Assembly: GCA_029557915.1 (NCBI GenBank)
Contig: JAKQHS010000156.1
Location: forward strand, 1-64,000
Direction of reading: 5' to 3'
DNA length: 64,000 nt
DNA from: Bacteroidota bacterium
Lineage (GTDB): Bacteria; Bacteroidota; Bacteroidia; Chitinophagales; Saprospiraceae
Shown in pieces: positions 53,971 through 63,588 of the stretch. Numbering within the stretch: position 1 is the first letter of the stretch; the number at the start of each line of letters is the position of its first letter. The notes under the pieces were generated by a model that was not told the DNA's origin, ran no database searches, and saw only the letters and a list, made by a program, of their open reading frames with translations. The position numbers and the translations under genes are program-made.

Positions 53971-54639
53971 ATGCTCTTCGAAGTCTTTCGTACGGACGAC
54001 GGGTCTGAGACGGTCATGCAGCATCCTTTGGGAGTCAGTTACCACAGCCGTTTTGGAGCCCGGACGGAATCGGAGCAGGTATACCTGGTCAACGGATTAC
54101 ATTTTTTTACCAGTGAAAACCCTGGCCTTTCATCCGTAAAAATATTCGAAATGGGCTTCGGGACAGGCCTGAACGCCCTCCTGGCTGCCCAATATGCCCA
54201 AAAAACGGGTATCGGTATCGAATACCATACTTGCGAATTATACCCGCTCCCTGCTGAAATTTACACACAGCTCTACCGCGGCGAGGCTGCCCTTCTGGAC
54301 CCACTGCATGAAGCAGCATGGGACAAGCCTGCCCGGATTCATCCCTTTTTTACTTTGGTCAAATACAAACAGGACTTAAGGCAATTAGACTTGACTGAAG
54401 TCTTTGATGTGGTTTTCTTCGATGCCTTCGATCCGGATTCTCAACCGGATCTTTGGGACTATACGGTGTTTGAAAAACTCGCCCTTGCTGCCCACCCCGG
54501 ATCGGTTTTGACCACCTACAGTTCCAAAGGGTCGGTCCGCCGGAATCTGGAAAAGGCGGCTTGGAGAGTGGAAAAACTCAGGGGGCCGGCGGGGAAGAGG
54601 GAGGTGGTGAGGGCGACTCAGGGATGCTCTTCCTTATAA
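53971..54639 (+). CDS. mnmD: tRNA (mnm5s2U34)-methyltransferase MnmD
   Basis: A 222-residue SAM-dependent methyltransferase (DUF752 family) that completes 5-methylaminomethyl-2-thiouridine at the wobble base of tRNA. It corresponds to the N-terminal half of E. coli MnmC; Bacteroidota often have only this half. Marks: MQHPLGVSYHSRFGA at the start, SAM loop FEMGFGTGLNALL, and FDAFDPDSQPDLWD. It overlaps the convergent DUF3500 gene by 22 bases at the 3' ends. No rho-independent terminator is seen. Confidence 0.93.
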   Translation: MLFEVFRTDDGSETVMQHPLGVSYHSRFGARTESEQVYLVNGLHFFTSENPGLSSVKIFEMGFGTGLNALLAAQYAQKTGIGIEYHTCELYPLPAEIYTQLYRGEAALLDPLHEAAWDKPARIHPFFTLVKYKQDLRQLDLTEVFDVVFFDAFDPDSQPDLWDYTVFEKLALAAHPGSVLTTYSSKGSVRRNLEKAAWRVEKLRGPAGKREVVRATQGCSSL

Positions 54640-55652
54640 TGCGCCGCCAGCAAATCTCCGAAATCATTCCTTACATCCCGGAAGATGCTGTGGACGTGAT
54701 TGCCGTTGTTTTGGTAATTGTCGTACTCAATAATAAATTCCGGGCCCTGGATGCGGTAATAATGGGTATGCCCGGGACTCACGTCTTCTGAACCCTCCCA
54801 GACAAAGAAAACCTTGTTCCAGCCAGCCTGTTCCACCCGCGCAAGCATGTCCTTTACAAAAAATCTGGAAGCGCGGTGGATGTATAATTCCACGAGTTCT
54901 TTCAGTTTGGTTTGCTGGGCCGGGCTCAATTCCGTAAATGAGACGCCCCCGGCTTTGTCGATGCTGGCTTTCCTTTGCTGGTAGGTGAGGATTTCTTTGG
55001 AGGCCTGGCTGGAAACAATCGCCTTGGTTTTCTGGCCGGTGTTAAGGGAGGAGAGGATGGACGTGGCGAGCTGGATTTCCGGCTTCATCAGTTGGTAACC
55101 CTTGTTTTCGCCTTCCAGGACGATGGCCGGGTTGGCGCCCAGCACGGAAGGTGAAGCGGCAATCACCTTATTTTTTTCAAGCACATAATTAAAACAAAGG
55201 TGATGACCTTCGATTTTCCAGCCCCAGGTTTTGTCCAGGTGGGTCGCGCCGAACAATTGGATAAAATATTTCCCGGGATCCCGGTATGCATCGCCTTCTT
55301 TCCGCCCCTCCACGCCTCGCAATATGCTTTCCAGGAAAGAAATGGATTTCACCCGGTCCAGGGTCTTTTCCCCACCGGTAGCCAGGACCAGACGGTAAAA
55401 TTTTTCCTTCTGGCCGTCGCTGAGCGAACCGACCGTGACTCCTGCCCGGTATTCTTTGGGTACAAAATCCCAATTGACCCGTTCTTTGTCATCCCAGGGC
55501 CTCGACATTTTATCCAGCTGGTCGGGACGCAGGGACTTCAGGAGATCGGCTGCCGCTTCGCCAGGGCTCAGCATAGGCATTTGTTGTTGAGCGGTAAGGG
55601 CGTTTCCTGCGAACAGGAATACCATAAGCAGGCTAGGAATTAATTTTTTCAT
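54618..55652 (-). CDS. DUF3500-family protein
   Basis: A 344-residue protein with a signal peptide (LLMVFLFAGNALTAQQ) and a DUF3500 domain. Marks: PWDDKERVNWDFVPKEYRAG, HHLCFNYVLEKNKVIAASPS, and the C-terminal YRIQGPEFIIEYDNYQNNGNH followed by HSIFRDVRNDFG, common in this family. The function of DUF3500 is not established. It lies downstream of the acyltransferase gene (64-base gap) and overlaps mnmD at the 3' end. Confidence 0.85.
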   Translation of the reverse strand: MKKLIPSLLMVFLFAGNALTAQQQMPMLSPGEAAADLLKSLRPDQLDKMSRPWDDKERVNWDFVPKEYRAGVTVGSLSDGQKEKFYRLVLATGGEKTLDRVKSISFLESILRGVEGRKEGDAYRDPGKYFIQLFGATHLDKTWGWKIEGHHLCFNYVLEKNKVIAASPSVLGANPAIVLEGENKGYQLMKPEIQLATSILSSLNTGQKTKAIVSSQASKEILTYQQRKASIDKAGGVSFTELSPAQQTKLKELVELYIHRASRFFVKDMLARVEQAGWNKVFFVWEGSEDVSPGHTHYYRIQGPEFIIEYDNYQNNGNHVHSIFRDVRNDFGDLLAAHYKEEHP

Positions 55653-55716
55653 TATGCTCTTAAAATTAGGAAAATATTTCGTGTGCTGGTGATTCCACCT
55701 GAATCGGGTCGGCTGA

Positions 55717-56817
55717 TTATAACTTCCAAAACACCTTTTTATGGTACATCAACTTTAGCAACAAGTAAAAAAGGAAGGCGAAAACAAGCGCAAATAAAAA
55801 AGAGGTAATCTTTGTGGGAAGTCCCGTCGCCTGCAGTCCCGAATACAAAAACCCTTTCAGGCTGACCATTTTTTCTCCTTGGTTCCAGCGGATGATTCCT
55901 AGCAAGCGGGCCAGGATGCCGCTGCCCACAAAAACCATCATCGAATTCATGCCGAAATAAACAAAATGAATCGTCCACTTTTTATATCCCCGGACGTCAA
56001 TCAGCCAGGTGAGCGTGGCCAGGGTCAGCAGGGCAAGCCCACCGGTAAAAAGCACAAAGGAACTGGTCCATATTTTTTTATTGACCGGGAAAACCATATC
56101 CCAGAAATAACCCAGCAAAAGGCAAAGACCGCCTGTCACAAACAGGATATTGATTTTTTCCGCCGGGTTTCCATCCCTCCTCAGCCAATTGCCGGCGAAG
56201 ATGCCTAAAAGGCCCGTGCCAATGGCGGGCAAGGTGCTGAGCAGGCCTTCCGGGTCCCAGGTTTTCGAGCCGGACCACAAATGGCCTTTCAACAGGGAAT
56301 AGTCGATCCAGGCGCCGAGGTTGGTTTCCGGCTCAAGGCTTGCGTAACCATACCCGGGCACCGGGATCTGGGTCAGGACAAACCAATAAGCCAGCAACAG
56401 GGTGACGAGGATATAAAACAAAACCCGGGTGGAACACTTGAGGTAGAGCACGGCAATCACCCCATAAACCAGGGCGATGCGCTGCAGGACGCCGGGGATC
56501 CGGATCGTGGAAAAATGATAATAGGGAAAACCATTTAAGGCCAGCCCGATACCAAAGATCAGGAGCACCCGAAAAAAAATCTTTTTATACAGTTCCATCC
56601 CGCTGCTGCCGCTTTCTTTCCTCCTTCCCAGGGCAAAAGGCACCGCTACCCCTACAATAAACAGGAAAAAGGGAAAAACCAGGTCGGTGAGGGTGCAGCC
56701 ATGCCAGTCCGCATGAAGGAGGGGCGCATAGACCGCTCCCCAGTCGCCCGGGTTATTGACGATCAGCATGAGGACGAGGATCATGCCGCGGAAGACGTCT
56801 AAAGAAAGGAAACGCAT
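55717..56817 (-). CDS. NagX/HGSNAT-like membrane acyltransferase (DUF5009)
   Basis: A 366-residue polytopic protein (about ten membrane helices) of the heparan-alpha-glucosaminide N-acetyltransferase family, related to NagX. Conserved start MRFLSLDVFRGMILVLMLIV, then PLLHADWHGCTLTDLVFPFF with the conserved His. It presumably transfers an acetyl group to an amino sugar across the inner membrane. The ATG at 56817 opens the conserved motif; an upstream ATG (56868) is unlikely. A 40-codon remnant of a second gene of this family lies at 63414-63536. Confidence 0.88.
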   Translation of the reverse strand: MRFLSLDVFRGMILVLMLIVNNPGDWGAVYAPLLHADWHGCTLTDLVFPFFLFIVGVAVPFALGRRKESGSSGMELYKKIFFRVLLIFGIGLALNGFPYYHFSTIRIPGVLQRIALVYGVIAVLYLKCSTRVLFYILVTLLLAYWFVLTQIPVPGYGYASLEPETNLGAWIDYSLLKGHLWSGSKTWDPEGLLSTLPAIGTGLLGIFAGNWLRRDGNPAEKINILFVTGGLCLLLGYFWDMVFPVNKKIWTSSFVLFTGGLALLTLATLTWLIDVRGYKKWTIHFVYFGMNSMMVFVGSGILARLLGIIRWNQGEKMVSLKGFLYSGLQATGLPTKITSFLFALVFAFLFYLLLKLMYHKKVFWKL

Positions 56818-56965
56818 AGTTGTATATAAGTCAAGGCACCTGTTGCAAGGTAGCAAGTTTGAAAACAAGCTGGTGATAAACCAGAAAATAAATACAGCTA
56901 TGAAAAAATCCTGGGGAGCGGGCCGGCGTTATGGGGAGAAGGTGCCCCGTTTTTATGAACAGGGA

Positions 56966-58543
56966 CTAGCAACTTTTATAAAAGCTAAGTTGCTGCTGTT
57001 CCAGCTTTTTTTCGATGGCTTTGGCGGCGGGCGTCACACAGAGCCCGCCGAGATTGGTACAACGAAGCGTATGGTGTATTTGGTCACCCACGGCTTTCAT
57101 GGTATCAATCACTTCATCGAGCGGAACCAGGTGTTCGTAATCCGATAAAGCCATATTGGCACAGGAAAGTGCATTGGATGCAGCCATGACATTTCTTCCC
57201 AGACAGGGAGCTTCCACCCGGTTGCCAATAGGATCGCAAATGATTCCAAGTGAGTTTTGCAAGGCCAACGAGGCCGCTGCAATGGATTGGGCCAGATGGC
57301 CACCCTGCATTTGCACCAGGGCAGCGGCTGCCATGCCGCCTCCCGAACCCGTTTCGGCCATACAACCGCCTACTTCAGCTGCAAAGGTTGCATGGGCCGC
57401 GATGAACACACCGATCAAACCGGCCGAAAGCATGGCTTTTACCAATTCGTCTTCGGATAAATGTAACGAATGGGCCATGCCGATCAACGCGCCCGGCAAA
57501 GCCCCGCAACTGCCGGCCGTAGGCGCTGCAACAATCACCCCCATGGAACTCTTTACTTCCATGATGGCGCTGACATACATGACGATCCGGTTTATCACCT
57601 CACCACCGGCCAACTTGCCTGCCTTGAATTGTTTTTGGTAATGGGGCGCCTGGCTTGGGAGTATTCGGTCTTCATATTGAGTGCCCCGCAGTCCGGAATG
57701 AACCGCTTGTTCCATAATGCGGACAATGCTTCTCATCTTTTCCATGACCTCCTCCGCCGAAATATTTCCCCTGGCCATTTCATAATCAAGGGCCGGCTCC
57801 CAGAGCATTTTATTCCTGTCCTTGTTGTAGAGCATCATTTCGTTACAGGTAATAAAAGGCACCTGTAAGTTCTTCCTGGCCATTACCGGCAAGACCGGAT
57901 GAAGTTGTTTGATAAACAAGACACCTTCCATTTCTTGCAGTTCTTTCTTAATGGCTGAATCCAGAAAAGCCTGCGACTTTATTTCAATGAAACAAAACGC
58001 GCCCTGGTGAACTTCCAGTTCATCATATACCACAGATGCTTTTAAAAACGATAAAACAGGATCCGGCTGATTGCAATAGATTAATGTTTCATAATAATCT
58101 CCGGCCATGGAAACAGGGAGGTCATCAATGGCCGTTACCTCAATCATTCCCCCGCCGGTGGAAATGGCCGTTAATTTTCTTGTTTCTTTCGGGTTTGATA
58201 AGGTGATCTGGTAAAGGTTCGGGTGATGATTTCCAATGTCATGGATTCGGATCGACACCTGGATTCCGGCGGTGATCAGGTGATTTTCTGCTTCGGGCAG
58301 CCGTTCGTCATGGGCTTCCCAGCCCAGGAATCCTCCAAACAAGCCCATGTCCGAACCCTGGCTTTTATGCGTGGTGGCCAAAGAACCCTTGGGATCAAAT
58401 TCAATCAGGATGTCCTTAATGTTTTCATCCATCAAATCCCTGCACAGGCGGGCCATTCTCAAGGCTGCAGCGCAGTGCGAACTGGAAGGGCCCCGCATCA
58501 CCGGCCCGATGACATCATTAAATATGCTGGGATAGCTGACCAT
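56966..58543 (-). CDS. sdaA: L-serine ammonia-lyase (dehydratase), iron-sulfur-dependent
   Basis: A 525-residue single-chain enzyme: N-terminal beta domain (GPVMRGPSSSHCAAALRMA) and C-terminal alpha domain that holds a [4Fe-4S] cluster. Cluster Cys candidates are in AGSCGALPG (about residue 343) and CDPIGNRVEAPC (about 435-446). The last residue is Cys (FYKSC), as in the bacterial enzymes where the C-terminal Cys folds back into the active site as the fourth cluster ligand. It converts L-serine to pyruvate and ammonia. It begins 18 bases after the DPP IV-like gene, so peptidase and serine degradation may be linked. Confidence 0.92.
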   Translation of the reverse strand: MVSYPSIFNDVIGPVMRGPSSSHCAAALRMARLCRDLMDENIKDILIEFDPKGSLATTHKSQGSDMGLFGGFLGWEAHDERLPEAENHLITAGIQVSIRIHDIGNHHPNLYQITLSNPKETRKLTAISTGGGMIEVTAIDDLPVSMAGDYYETLIYCNQPDPVLSFLKASVVYDELEVHQGAFCFIEIKSQAFLDSAIKKELQEMEGVLFIKQLHPVLPVMARKNLQVPFITCNEMMLYNKDRNKMLWEPALDYEMARGNISAEEVMEKMRSIVRIMEQAVHSGLRGTQYEDRILPSQAPHYQKQFKAGKLAGGEVINRIVMYVSAIMEVKSSMGVIVAAPTAGSCGALPGALIGMAHSLHLSEDELVKAMLSAGLIGVFIAAHATFAAEVGGCMAETGSGGGMAAAALVQMQGGHLAQSIAAASLALQNSLGIICDPIGNRVEAPCLGRNVMAASNALSCANMALSDYEHLVPLDEVIDTMKAVGDQIHHTLRCTNLGGLCVTPAAKAIEKKLEQQQLSFYKSC

Positions 58544-58561
58544 GTTTTTAAGGCTTTAAAT

Positions 58562-60793
58562 TTACAAATTCTTCTTCCAAAATTGTTCCATGGTTCTGCG
58601 CATATGCAGGGTGGTGTTTATTCCCTGGTTGATGCCGTGATCGCGCATGGGATAAGACATCATACTGAACAGTTTATTGTGTTTGATCAGTTCATTCACC
58701 ATGATCTCAAAATTCTGATAATGTACATTGTCATCACCCGTACCATGAATAAGGAGCAACTTGCCCTGTAATTTATTTGCATGGGTTACCGGAGAACCCT
58801 CACGGTATCCGTCCGGGTTATCCTCCGGCAGTCCCATGTACCGTTCCTGGTAAATATTATCATACAGCGTCTGATGGGCAACAAAGGAAACAGCGATAGC
58901 GGTTTTGAAAACATCCCCATGGCGAAAGATACCATGCAGGGACATTTGACCCCCACCGCTCCAGCCCCAGGTCCCGGTGCGTGCAGGATCAATAAAAGAA
59001 TACATATTCATGATCTTTTTTGCGGCAGCGGCCTGATCATCAGCCGCGAGCAGGCCAATCTGCCGGTATATGCATTTTCTGAATTCACGTCCCCTGGGCA
59101 CCTTTGTACCGCGGTTGTCGACACTGATTACGACACAACCCAATTCATTGGCCAGGTACTGATGCCAGAGATTATCGCCCGTGCCCCAGTTATCCTGGAC
59201 GGTGGATCCGGCGGGCTCTCCGTATACATGAAAGAGGACCGGGTATTTTTTTCGCGGGTCAAACGATCTGGGCTTGATCACCCAGGCATCCAACACCACC
59301 TCCCCGATATCCACTTTAAAAAATTCCTTGGGACGAAGGCCGAGATCATTTATTTTGCTTTTTAAGAGCGCATTGTCTTCCAGCATTTTCATTTCTGCAT
59401 GGTTGGCAAGATGAATGAGTGAAATCCGGCGGGGGGTGTATGCGTTTTCAAAGCTGTGTATGGCATACTTGGCGTTGGCGGAGATCTGGTAGGCATGCTG
59501 CCCGGCCATATTCATCGGCGATACCCGTTCGGCCTCCCCGCTTCCGTCCAGCCTGCTGCGGTAGAGATAACGCTGAGTAAAGTTTTCGGGAGAAGCGGTA
59601 TAATAAACATAACCTCCTTCAGGGTCAATGCAGTTGACCTGGATCACGTCAAAATCCCCATTGGTGATGCATTGCATTTGTTTTCCGTCTCTGGACACTT
59701 TATACAAATGCAGCCATCCATCCTTCTCGCTGGTCCAGGTAAAAAATCGGTGGTTGTCCAGCCAAACCACATTATCGTGAATTTCTAAAAATGCATCGTC
59801 TTTATCGGTCAGGATATTTTTTAGCGCCATGGTTTTGGTATTGCCCACCCAAACCGTGTTGGTATTCTGCAACCGGTTAAGCTGCTGCAGCATCACCTCA
59901 TCCGAATCCGGGATATACTCCATCCGTGCCAGGTAGTTATTGCGCGGATCGCCGGGTACCGCAAACCACCTTGTTTTTCCTCCTGTAGCCGGCACTACGC
60001 CCACTTTCACCGCAGAATTGGGAGTGCCCACTTTAGGATATGGCAAGGGAATGGGTACTGAATAGTTGGAATCCACATTATTGATCAAATAAAAAGTTCC
60101 CACTCCTTTGGTATCGGATTGCCAGTAGGCAATATGCGTCCCATCGGGGCTCCAACGAAAACCATCCCGGTCATCCAGTTCTTCTTCATATACCCAGTCA
60201 AAAGTGCCGTTGATGATATTCCCACCGCCATCCTGGGTCAAGGGCGTGATTTTCCCCGTTGCGACATCCTCCACATAAATATTCTGTTTGCTCACATAAG
60301 CCACTCTTCCGCCTTCCGGGGAAAATTTAGCAAACATCAGGGTCGCTTCTCCAAGTCCTTTGCCTAATTGCCTCAGTCTGCCGTCGGTGAGGTTGAGTAC
60401 CCAATAATCTCCCCGGGTATGGTAGCGCCAGACTTTTCGGGTATTGGTAAAGACCAGCAATTTGCTGTTATCTTCCGACCAGGCATAATCTTCAATGGCC
60501 AAGGCTTTGGCCGCTCCGGCAGGCAACAACTGTCTTGCATGAACCAGGACGGTTCTTAATCCCTCAGCCACATCATATCGAATGATGTCGTTCCCCTGTA
60601 AGGCGTCGTTAAACTCCAGTGTGGAATAACTTTTATTGTCCTTCATCCAGCGCAAGGGCCCGATCCCTTTTGACCTGTAATGGTTATGGATATACATATC
60701 CTCCAGGGTGAGTTCCTTATTTTGAGCAAAAAGGCCGGCTCCACACAATACAGCGATCAAAAGTGCTGAGGTAAATAAAATACTGCGTTTCAT
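58562..60793 (-). CDS. dipeptidyl peptidase IV-like S9 peptidase
   Basis: A 743-residue secreted serine peptidase. Signal peptide (LFTSALLIAVLCGAGLFAQ), an eight-bladed propeller (about residues 40-480) with the N-terminal-recognising DWVYEEEL motif (Glu-Glu that anchors the substrate amino group in DPP IV), and an alpha/beta-hydrolase domain. Catalytic Ser is in GWSGGGQMSL (about 609; usual DPP IV GWSYGG), Asp in HGTGDDNVH (about 683), and His in MRDHGI (about 717). It releases Xaa-Pro or Xaa-Ala dipeptides in the periplasm. In a series with GH95 (29-base gap) and serine dehydratase (18-base gap). Confidence 0.93.
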   Translation of the reverse strand: MKRSILFTSALLIAVLCGAGLFAQNKELTLEDMYIHNHYRSKGIGPLRWMKDNKSYSTLEFNDALQGNDIIRYDVAEGLRTVLVHARQLLPAGAAKALAIEDYAWSEDNSKLLVFTNTRKVWRYHTRGDYWVLNLTDGRLRQLGKGLGEATLMFAKFSPEGGRVAYVSKQNIYVEDVATGKITPLTQDGGGNIINGTFDWVYEEELDDRDGFRWSPDGTHIAYWQSDTKGVGTFYLINNVDSNYSVPIPLPYPKVGTPNSAVKVGVVPATGGKTRWFAVPGDPRNNYLARMEYIPDSDEVMLQQLNRLQNTNTVWVGNTKTMALKNILTDKDDAFLEIHDNVVWLDNHRFFTWTSEKDGWLHLYKVSRDGKQMQCITNGDFDVIQVNCIDPEGGYVYYTASPENFTQRYLYRSRLDGSGEAERVSPMNMAGQHAYQISANAKYAIHSFENAYTPRRISLIHLANHAEMKMLEDNALLKSKINDLGLRPKEFFKVDIGEVVLDAWVIKPRSFDPRKKYPVLFHVYGEPAGSTVQDNWGTGDNLWHQYLANELGCVVISVDNRGTKVPRGREFRKCIYRQIGLLAADDQAAAAKKIMNMYSFIDPARTGTWGWSGGGQMSLHGIFRHGDVFKTAIAVSFVAHQTLYDNIYQERYMGLPEDNPDGYREGSPVTHANKLQGKLLLIHGTGDDNVHYQNFEIMVNELIKHNKLFSMMSYPMRDHGINQGINTTLHMRRTMEQFWKKNL

Positions 60794-60822
60794 CTTTATC
60801 CCTTTTTAAAATTCAGTGGCAA

Positions 60823-63279
60823 CTATTGAACCTGATAAACAGTTCCTTTTACGGTTTGAAATTCGGCAAGTCCATTGGAATGTTTATTATAAACCACCGG
60901 GTTTCCATTACTGGTGATTTTTAGTCCGGGCTTCCATTCCAATCTGCAAACTTCCCCGGCTTTGGATAAAATCTTCAGATGGCTGAGGATTGAATTATGC
61001 CAGCTGAATTCCAGTTCGAAGGCGCCCCTGGCACAAACCCCTCTAAAGCTCCCTTCAATCCATTCGTCGGGCAATGCGGGCAATAATTTTATAAACCCGT
61101 CATGCGACTGCATCAGCATTTCGGTGACTGCGGCCGTCACCCCAAAGCTTCCGTCCACCTGCAAGGACCTGCCGCACAGAGCGAACAAAGAAATGCAGCA
61201 TTGCTCCTTAAGATAGCCTTTGTAAATCTTGTTTGCCCGGTTTCCATCGTTCAATCTGGCCCACAGCGCCATTTTCCAGGCACGGGACCAACCGGTAGAG
61301 GCATCTCCCCTTTCCTCCAGTACTTTTTTATAGGCTTCCACCAATGCCGGTGTTCTTTTTTCAAACAACACTTTTCCCGGGTACAATCCATACAGGTGTG
61401 AATAATGACGGTGATTTTTTTCCAGGGATTTCCAATCGTCAGCCCATTCCTGCAAGGAGCCCTCTTTCCCTATTTGCGGCGGCACAAGTTTTTCCCGGGC
61501 TCGTTTTACCTTTTGAACAAATGAATCTTCCTTTCTCAAAACGTCGGAGGCTTGCAGGTAGTAACCAAACAAGTCGTATAGGATCTGCATATCTATGGAT
61601 GAACCGGAGCAAATACTGGTTCCTTCCCTGAAACCCGCGGTGACCTCATCAAAATAAGGTTTGTTGCCACCGCCATCCGGAAAGTTTTCAGGAGAAGTGG
61701 AAGGATTGGTGACCAGCCATTTGCCGTTGGGATGCGGCACCAGAAAATCCATGAAGAACTGAACAGAACCTTCCATAAGAGGGTAAGCTTCCATTAAAAA
61801 GGTCCTGTCCATGGTATACTGGTAATGCTCCCATAAATGCGTGCAAAGCCAGGCGCCGCCCACCGTGAACGTTCCCCAGGTGGGCCCATCCATCGGGGCC
61901 GCCACCCTCCAGAGATCCGTATTTTGGTGGAAAACCCAGCCTCTTGCCCCATAGTGCTCTTTGGCCACCTGCGATCCCTGATCCGTCAATTCCCTGATCA
62001 TGCGAAACAGGGGTTCAGCACATTCAGAAAGGTTTCCGCTCTCCACGGACCAATAGTTCATTTCCGTATTGATGTTGGTAGTGTATTTGGAATCCCAGGA
62101 AGGATTCATATCATTATTCCAGATGCCCTGCAGGTTAGCGGGTTCCGTACCGGGCCTTGATGAAGCAATCATCAGGTAACGGCCGAACTGGTAACTCAAG
62201 GCCGCAAAGGAAGGATCGGGTTCGGTCTGAATTTTTATTACCCTTTCCGGTATGGGCAAATAAGAATTTGCGGTCTTGGGCAACTGCAGCGAAACCCGGC
62301 TAAAATACTTTTTATGATCCGCTGCGGCAGCCAAGGCTATTGCTGGGTAAGACTTACCGTCTAATCTTTGGAAATATTGGTTCACCCGCTGATGGGGATT
62401 GCCGCTGACGTCTTTGTAGTTGACAAAATTAGTAGCAGCAGTAAAATACAAAGTCACTGCGTTGGCATTTTCAATGACCAGGTCCACGCCGTCTGTTTTT
62501 ATCGTGCCTCCTTCCGGCTGGGCCTTGATTCTTGCCTCATATCCTATTTTACCCTCCACACCCAGATAATCCGTGGACTTGCCGGTCAGCACCAATCCAT
62601 CGTCGCCATAGGGATTCATTTGGAAATAATCCGTACCATAGTTGGAATGTGCCTGGTTTCTTTCTCCACGGAGATTGGCGGTAAAAGAAATACGGCCGGG
62701 CTTATCGGCCGTGATCCGGACCACAATGACCTGGTCAGGGGCCGACGCAAAGACTTCCCGCTGGTAATTGACTCCATTGGCGGAATAAGCCACACCCGAA
62801 ATGCCATCCTCCAGGTTCAGCCATCTTTTATAAGAGGTAACGCTGTCCTGATTTTTGAAAAATAAATGCAGGTTGCCCAGGCACTGGTATTTCATCTGCT
62901 CCACCGGGTAGCCCATTAAGTTCCTGCCAAACAGGTTATGAGCCGCCAGAAATTTTTCTTCAAACACCAATTTTTGAATTTCGGGCAACACTTTGTAGCC
63001 GCCTTTTACCACTGAAGAATACGGCCCACCCGACCAATAGGTTTCTTCATTCAACTGGATCCGCTCTTCGCCGTTTTTTCCGAATATCATGGCGCCTAAG
63101 CGGCCGTTTCCCACAGGCAGCGCTTCATCCCACTTTTGGGCGGGGGTATCATACCAGAGCAAGGTGGAAGGGTCAAAGGTTTTGCCGTTAATTTTTTCTG
63201 CGATGCTGGCTTGCTGGGCAAACAGGCTGCTGCCGAATAGTATCAAAACGGGCAATAACAAGCTACTTTCCTGTTTCAT
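60823..63279 (-). CDS. GH95 family glycoside hydrolase (alpha-L-fucosidase/galactosidase type)
   Basis: A 818-residue secreted enzyme with a signal peptide (LLPVLILFGSSLFAQQ). The N-terminal super-sandwich domain has the family start DEALPVGNGRLGAMIFG and RIQLNEETYWSGG. The (alpha/alpha)6 catalytic domain has TNINTEMNYWSVESG (paired Asn), NPSTSPENFPDGG (Glu) and LQVDGSFGVTAAVTEML (Asp), matching the catalytic positions of inverting GH95 alpha-1,2-L-fucosidases; L-galactosidase activity also occurs in the family. It is first in a minus-strand series with DPP IV-like peptidase and serine dehydratase. Confidence 0.92.
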   Translation of the reverse strand: MKQESSLLLPVLILFGSSLFAQQASIAEKINGKTFDPSTLLWYDTPAQKWDEALPVGNGRLGAMIFGKNGEERIQLNEETYWSGGPYSSVVKGGYKVLPEIQKLVFEEKFLAAHNLFGRNLMGYPVEQMKYQCLGNLHLFFKNQDSVTSYKRWLNLEDGISGVAYSANGVNYQREVFASAPDQVIVVRITADKPGRISFTANLRGERNQAHSNYGTDYFQMNPYGDDGLVLTGKSTDYLGVEGKIGYEARIKAQPEGGTIKTDGVDLVIENANAVTLYFTAATNFVNYKDVSGNPHQRVNQYFQRLDGKSYPAIALAAAADHKKYFSRVSLQLPKTANSYLPIPERVIKIQTEPDPSFAALSYQFGRYLMIASSRPGTEPANLQGIWNNDMNPSWDSKYTTNINTEMNYWSVESGNLSECAEPLFRMIRELTDQGSQVAKEHYGARGWVFHQNTDLWRVAAPMDGPTWGTFTVGGAWLCTHLWEHYQYTMDRTFLMEAYPLMEGSVQFFMDFLVPHPNGKWLVTNPSTSPENFPDGGGNKPYFDEVTAGFREGTSICSGSSIDMQILYDLFGYYLQASDVLRKEDSFVQKVKRAREKLVPPQIGKEGSLQEWADDWKSLEKNHRHYSHLYGLYPGKVLFEKRTPALVEAYKKVLEERGDASTGWSRAWKMALWARLNDGNRANKIYKGYLKEQCCISLFALCGRSLQVDGSFGVTAAVTEMLMQSHDGFIKLLPALPDEWIEGSFRGVCARGAFELEFSWHNSILSHLKILSKAGEVCRLEWKPGLKITSNGNPVVYNKHSNGLAEFQTVKGTVYQVQ

Positions 63280-63413
63280 AACCTGGGTTTTTTTGCTTTT
63301 TGCATCTGAATGGAATACCAGCGGAACCGTTCGCTAAAAATATACAATCCCAGATTAAGTTATTCCAGATAAATTTTGGATGAATGCCATTTAATTAGTT
63401 ATAGCAAAGCCCT

Positions 63414-63536
63414 CTAGCGGACTGGCCACGTGCAGGTGGGATGCAAAGATCGCTCCCTATTCGCACCCGGATGGTTGACGATAAGCATGAGGACCAGGGA
63501 CCTGCCGCGAAAGACGTCGCGGGAGAGAAAGCGCAT
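63414..63536 (-). pseudogene. remnant of a second NagX-like acyltransferase gene
   Basis: A 40-codon ORF starting MRFLSRDVFRGRSLVLMLIV and continuing NHPG. It matches the first 24 residues of the acyltransferase at 55717 at about 20 positions; after that the similarity stops and the frame ends at TAG (63414-63416). DNA similarity is also clear (GACGATAAGCATGAGGAC). So a paralog's 5' end survives without the rest, which points to a deletion or recombination here. It lies between the GH95 gene and a divergent adaptor gene. Confidence 0.75.
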
Positions 63537-63588
63537 TTTAGCAGATAGTTGGCGAGTTTGTAAGTGCGGATGTCTTAATTTTAGAGGT

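Noticed and set aside
56756-57148. Plus-strand frame covering the start of the acyltransferase gene
   Set aside because: Antisense shadow. It is similar to a plus-strand frame at 63430 only because both are the complement of related acyltransferase starts.
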